From the NCBI GenBank assembly GCA_900708905.1, contig CAADRB010000055.1, positions 842,495-906,494 on the forward strand: a stretch of 64,000 nt of DNA, in the 5' to 3' direction. Shown here piece after piece: positions 60,163 through 64,000 of the stretch. The stretch is from Hymenolepis diminuta (taxonomy: Eukaryota; Platyhelminthes; Cestoda; Cyclophyllidea; Hymenolepididae). Each line of letters opens with the position of its first letter. Position 1 is the stretch's first letter. Below the pieces are notes generated by a model. The model searched no databases and had not been told where the DNA came from. It worked only from the letters and a program-made list of their open reading frames with translations. The position numbers were made by a program, and so were the translations under genes.

Positions 60163-60264
60163 TTTTTTGGATATCTTGGATGCTAAAACTAGTAACTCAT
60201 TCAAAGTCTTTTGCAGAGAAGAAATACTCAGAAAGAATTTGATAGATATCAGACGAATAGAAGT
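60163..60264 (+). CDS. Orphan exon-like segment, 34 codons
   Basis: Bounded by a pyrimidine-type acceptor ending TATTTTACAG (60161-60162 AG) and a consensus GTAAGT donor at 60265. The one open phase reads FLDILDAKTSNSFKVFC, REEILRKNLIDIRRIE. Entry needs two bases from a previous exon and exit leaves two, so it would be a frame-preserving 102-nt exon. No neighbouring exon was found within the window and I do not recognise the protein. Confidence 0.3.
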
Positions 60265-63200
60265 GTAAGTGCTCTTTAAATTTACTGCTAACACCGATAA
60301 TCACAAACTGGAACAATTGATCAGTTTGATGTGAAACCAAAGTGAAGATCTGATAGCAGAGTTTAAAATTAAAGTAGCATTGGTAAAATTTCAAATGAGA
60401 GAGCATTTGATTTTCATATCAATTTATGTTGAAGCCAAATCCTCCTTTCAGAGCTTTACTAGGGAAATCCATCGTAACTGTTAAACTATGTTTGAAACCC
60501 TTTTGGGGCAATCCGTCAAAACATGACATAAATATGTATGTAATCTGATAAAACGCACTGCGTTACTCCACTTTCAGACACAAATTCCGTTTTTCGATAT
60601 CTCAGTTTGTTTTCTATGTGAAGAAAATTGCTCGAGGAAATATACATTACAGTTGTCATTTCAAAAATTTTATTGTATTTCAAATAATTAAAGTAAACAT
60701 TAACATTTTTAAAAATGTTTGAATTTCAGCAATTAACTAAAACAATTATGTCAATTTTTGTTATGGAAAGTCTATCAGTTTTAGTTACAAAATAATCATC
60801 CACTTTTTAGAATTTGTCTGTCTTGCGGATTATTTAATGCCCGAACCACAAATTGAATGGCACAAAGATTTAATTAAATGCAATTAAGAATGGATTAAAT
60901 TATATTTCTGCCTAAACAGGTTTTCCCACAACTCTCTTTCTCTCCTTTTAATCACCAAGTGTTTCAATTTTTAAATTCATATACCAACTGAAATACGTTC
61001 CATAAGGAAAGAATACTAATCTTCCTAGGAACTAGCAGAAATCAAGCGAATTCGAAATCGTATAAAAGAACTTAGTTTTGTGTATTCGAGAACAGTAACT
61101 AGATCGTATCTAGATTTCACAGACTTCGACATCTTCCTAATATATTCTACCATATTTTCAAAAGCAATATTTTGTTTTAATTGAGATGGTTGTTAATGAT
61201 TCACGAAATAAGGTGTTAATAATTAATTAAAAGAAACATTTAAAAAATTGTAAATATTATAAAATTATAAAATAATTATAAATTTAGTTTTTTGAAATGA
61301 AAATTTAGCTACCCATATTGAAATACTAGTGGTATATTTTAATCTAATCGTATGTTGAAGGGTCCTGATAGAGGTTGAATTTTATTTTAAAGCGCGTAAA
61401 CTACTTATTAAATTTTATGAGTAGATAAAGTCTGAGAAATTTACGGTTTTTATTGAACCATATTTTATGTATATACTTATGATATTTTTATTCCCAAAGG
61501 TGGGAAAAATAGAAATGAATGAATTGTCACATAAAGATTAAAAATTTGTATTTTTTTGAAGATGAAAATCATGTTCTAGGTTGATAAGGAGATTGAAACT
61601 ATGGGACTTTGTATTGCGAATGCAAATGATAGAATATTCATAAAAGAAAATATGCTAGTTATACAACATCGTGAATAATATTTATGAAAACAATATTTCA
61701 CAAGCGTTTGTGAAAATTCAGAACTTTATCTGACTTACCAACTTATACTTATGCTTTTTATTCATATCTTTAAGTTTGTAATTCTGAACCCTCAAGGTTT
61801 TTTCACAATTCCCATTCGTATTTATTACAAATTGGAATTGAGAGGTTTTATAGTTTGGTAATTTTGCATTCTCATATGAATGATTGCATAGACTGGCAAG
61901 TTTGATCATTTGGAAAAAGGAAGATATTATAGCAGAGCTATTCCTTCTAATTTTAAGGAAACATTTTGATCAGAAGGGAGCCTGAAGATGTAAGCAAAAA
62001 TAAAGCAAGATGATATTAAAGATTCCACTTGGATAGGTAGTGGTTAACTGAGAGATAGTGGGGAAAACCATTTCGAGAGTCTAGTGTTAGAACTAGGAAT
62101 TTCTATATGGTTTGCTTTGTTGTTGAATACATATGTAATTAATGCCTCTATAAAGTGAGATGTCTGATAGAAATTCATTTATTCGAAACCTATCTTCGAA
62201 GGCATTTGGGTGGCAAACTTTTTCGCACAGGTGGTTTCTGAACTTAGTTATCCACTGACCTCCCCACTTCCTCAAACATGCTTTTAACTGGTTACAATAT
62301 GCTAAGAGGTGCTCCATCTCGTGTCCAATTGTACTTTCTGCGCATTTCAAAGTGCATTACAAAGATTATAGACCTAGACGCCATTTTTAGCTTGAAAATA
62401 TTTGACATTGTATCTCGTACTTATTAAGCTGGTTGTTCATTGTTTGTTGCCAGGAAAAAATCAAACTCCGATTCAGTAAAATTGAAAAGTGGTAGGGACT
62501 GGCAGTTGAGTAGCAGTGAATGGGACGTATCCTCTAATCGTTTCCATAGGACGGTAAAATATAGCAACAGTCGAGAGAAAGCGGCGAAATAAGATTCCCC
62601 ATGCCATCAATGACTGAAATAAAAGAAAATTTAGTGCAACAATACCAAACTATCTCGTCACATGTTCGATAAGTTGTTATTTACATACCTTTAACACTGA
62701 ATCATTACATTATTGAAACGCATAATATTAATTTTTTAAATGATTTGTTTCTACTACAGCTATCAGAAAAATAAATGTCAATTTGGATCTTTTGCAATCG
62801 TAGTTGTAGGATTCAGCACTTTACAAAAGAGACACATAGTCATTCGTTTGCTCGTGTTCAAATGTGAAAGCATTTTGTGTTTTAGTTGTCCCCATTCAAA
62901 CGTAAGGTAAATAAATAAATAATAATGATTAAATTGGTTCCAAATCCTAAAGATCGACTTCAGGTTTTGCATTCCAACAAGTTAATATCAAAATCTTTTG
63001 GAAATAAATGCCTCAAAGCCAGTGAATTATGCTCACTCATTGGTTGGAAAATGGGATCTGTTTTTTGCAGCTTACATGATTTTGACGTGTCACTCATCGT
63101 ATTTTTGGCCATTTGCTAACTCAAAAGAGTAATATTTTCTGTTCTAAATCTAGGGCACAGCATGCCCTAGCAACTGCTCTTTATTTTTATTAGTTGTCTG

Positions 63201-63601
63201 CCAAAACTCTGTGATATAACTCCTTTAATACAGTCCCAATTATACTTAAATTAAATAGACATATCCAGTTATTCCGACCTTCTTATTTTGTAGGGTACAA
63301 AAGGGCTGAAAACTTGGCGGCTTTTTGGAGGAGTGGGGAGGAGGAAGGGGTTTAGTCCATCCCGGTATCTGTGTTTAGCTGCTTAATACAGGAGGACATC
63401 CTAGAATTAGCATAAAGCTCTGATATTGTAACGTGACATTGGTGAGTCTGCGAGGAAACACATTCTCATTCTCTTATCATCACTGAGCAGTTAACACCCA
63501 TTTTTTCATCTCTATTTCTTCTCAGCATTTATCTGTCCTTAAGTTGCTCAACAATCTCATCCGTTTCATTCATATTCACTTGACGAAAATTTCTAATATC
63601 C

Positions 63602-63637
<36 letters not shown>

Positions 63638-64000
63638 AGATAAATGTACTTTTTGAAGTCAGAAGTAGTGAAAAGTACGTGTTAACCTTGGCGAAATGTA
63701 AAAAATATATCAAAGAATTTGACTTGATTTAATAATTATTATTTAACTTAGAAATGTGTAAAAGGGGCAATTCATTATGTGAAAGTGGAGGTAATTAGAA
63801 CAGAAATGAGTAAAAGATAAGTAGACATTCATGAGAAAATCTCCTTATTTAAATAATTTGTTTCCATTTCAGTCATTTTTATGCAATCCCGTTGTCAGTT
63901 TTATGCAAATTTTTACTTCCACCATCACAAATTTTCCCATTAATTATTCTCCTTCGTCTTCGCTCCTACTCCTCCAATTTTTTCTTTCCTTCTTAGACTG
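60265..64000. other. Right flank, no gene recognised
   Basis: AT-rich. A minus-strand frame at 62093-62350 has a C...HEMEHLL.YC pattern loosely like the Cys-His tail of non-LTR retrotransposon proteins, preceded by several stops in the same frame. A CT microsatellite lies at 63605-63633 and a G-rich patch at 63325-63353. Confidence 0.35.
63605..63633. repeat. (CT)n microsatellite
   Basis: About 14 uninterrupted CT units. Confidence 0.9.

Noticed and set aside
63605..63633. Regular short repeats as a CRISPR-like array
   Set aside because: A simple CT microsatellite in a eukaryotic genome, with no spacers.

Overview
This is a eukaryotic nuclear window, most likely from a parasitic flatworm (Platyhelminthes). 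A hymenolepidid-like tapeworm is my first guess and a schistosome the alternative. The evidence is AT-rich DNA (by eye), standard-code genes broken by many phase-consistent GT-AG introns ranging from 38 bp to about 13 kb, dense degenerate interspersed repeats, and splice-acceptor-like sites sitting 1-16 nt upstream of start codons, as expected for spliced-leader trans-splicing. There is no operon, plasmid, phage or CRISPR architecture. The window holds one 304-base assembly gap (12627-12930).

Layout, left to right. (1) 2922-3279, minus strand: first coding exon of a TMEM68-like membrane protein; the rest lies left of the window. (2) 9978-11856, minus: a three-exon gene for an unrecognised 190-aa single-pass membrane protein ('gene X'). 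Exons 2 and 3 lie in the left arm (about 8145-11215) of a long inverted repeat. (3) 16139-19795, minus: a six-exon SLC35E1-type transporter gene (339 aa), including a 38-bp intron and a GC-AG intron. (4) 22741-46994, plus: the dominant gene, a complete 12-exon class-9 P4-ATPase (ATP9A/ATP9B/Neo1 type, 1126 aa), reconstructed with every exon phase matching. It has a 13-kb first intron and a GC-AG fifth intron. It lies head-to-head with the SLC35E1 gene, with 2.9 kb between the starts. (5) The right arm of the inverted repeat (about 30708-34060) lies inside ATP9 intron 1 and carries a truncated copy of gene X. About 1.74 kb in the core of the two arms is essentially identical although the outer parts have clearly diverged. 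(6) 53013-53351, minus: an intronless gene for a small secreted acidic protein with a Gly-Cys run, with its own TATA box and poly(A) signal. (7) The remainder to 64000 is gene-poor. It contains a stop-interrupted acidic reading frame (57445-57780), an orphan exon-like segment (60163-60264) and repeats.

Three dispersed repeat families could be traced by eye: family A (three copies, all plus-oriented, with a TATA/AP-1-like module), family B (five partial copies, plus-oriented) and a tRNA-like SINE family C (three copies with A/B-box-like motifs).

Functionally, the two recognisable complete genes are both endomembrane transporters: a Golgi/endosome P4-ATPase and a Golgi-type DMT-superfamily sugar/triose-phosphate-like carrier. 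They share an upstream region, so co-regulation is possible but not shown. I found no sign of a defence system, biosynthetic cluster or intact autonomous transposon. The most interesting signals are the converted inverted repeat, the trans-splicing-like acceptors, two independent GC-AG introns, the promoter-bearing repeat family and the lineage-specific genes.
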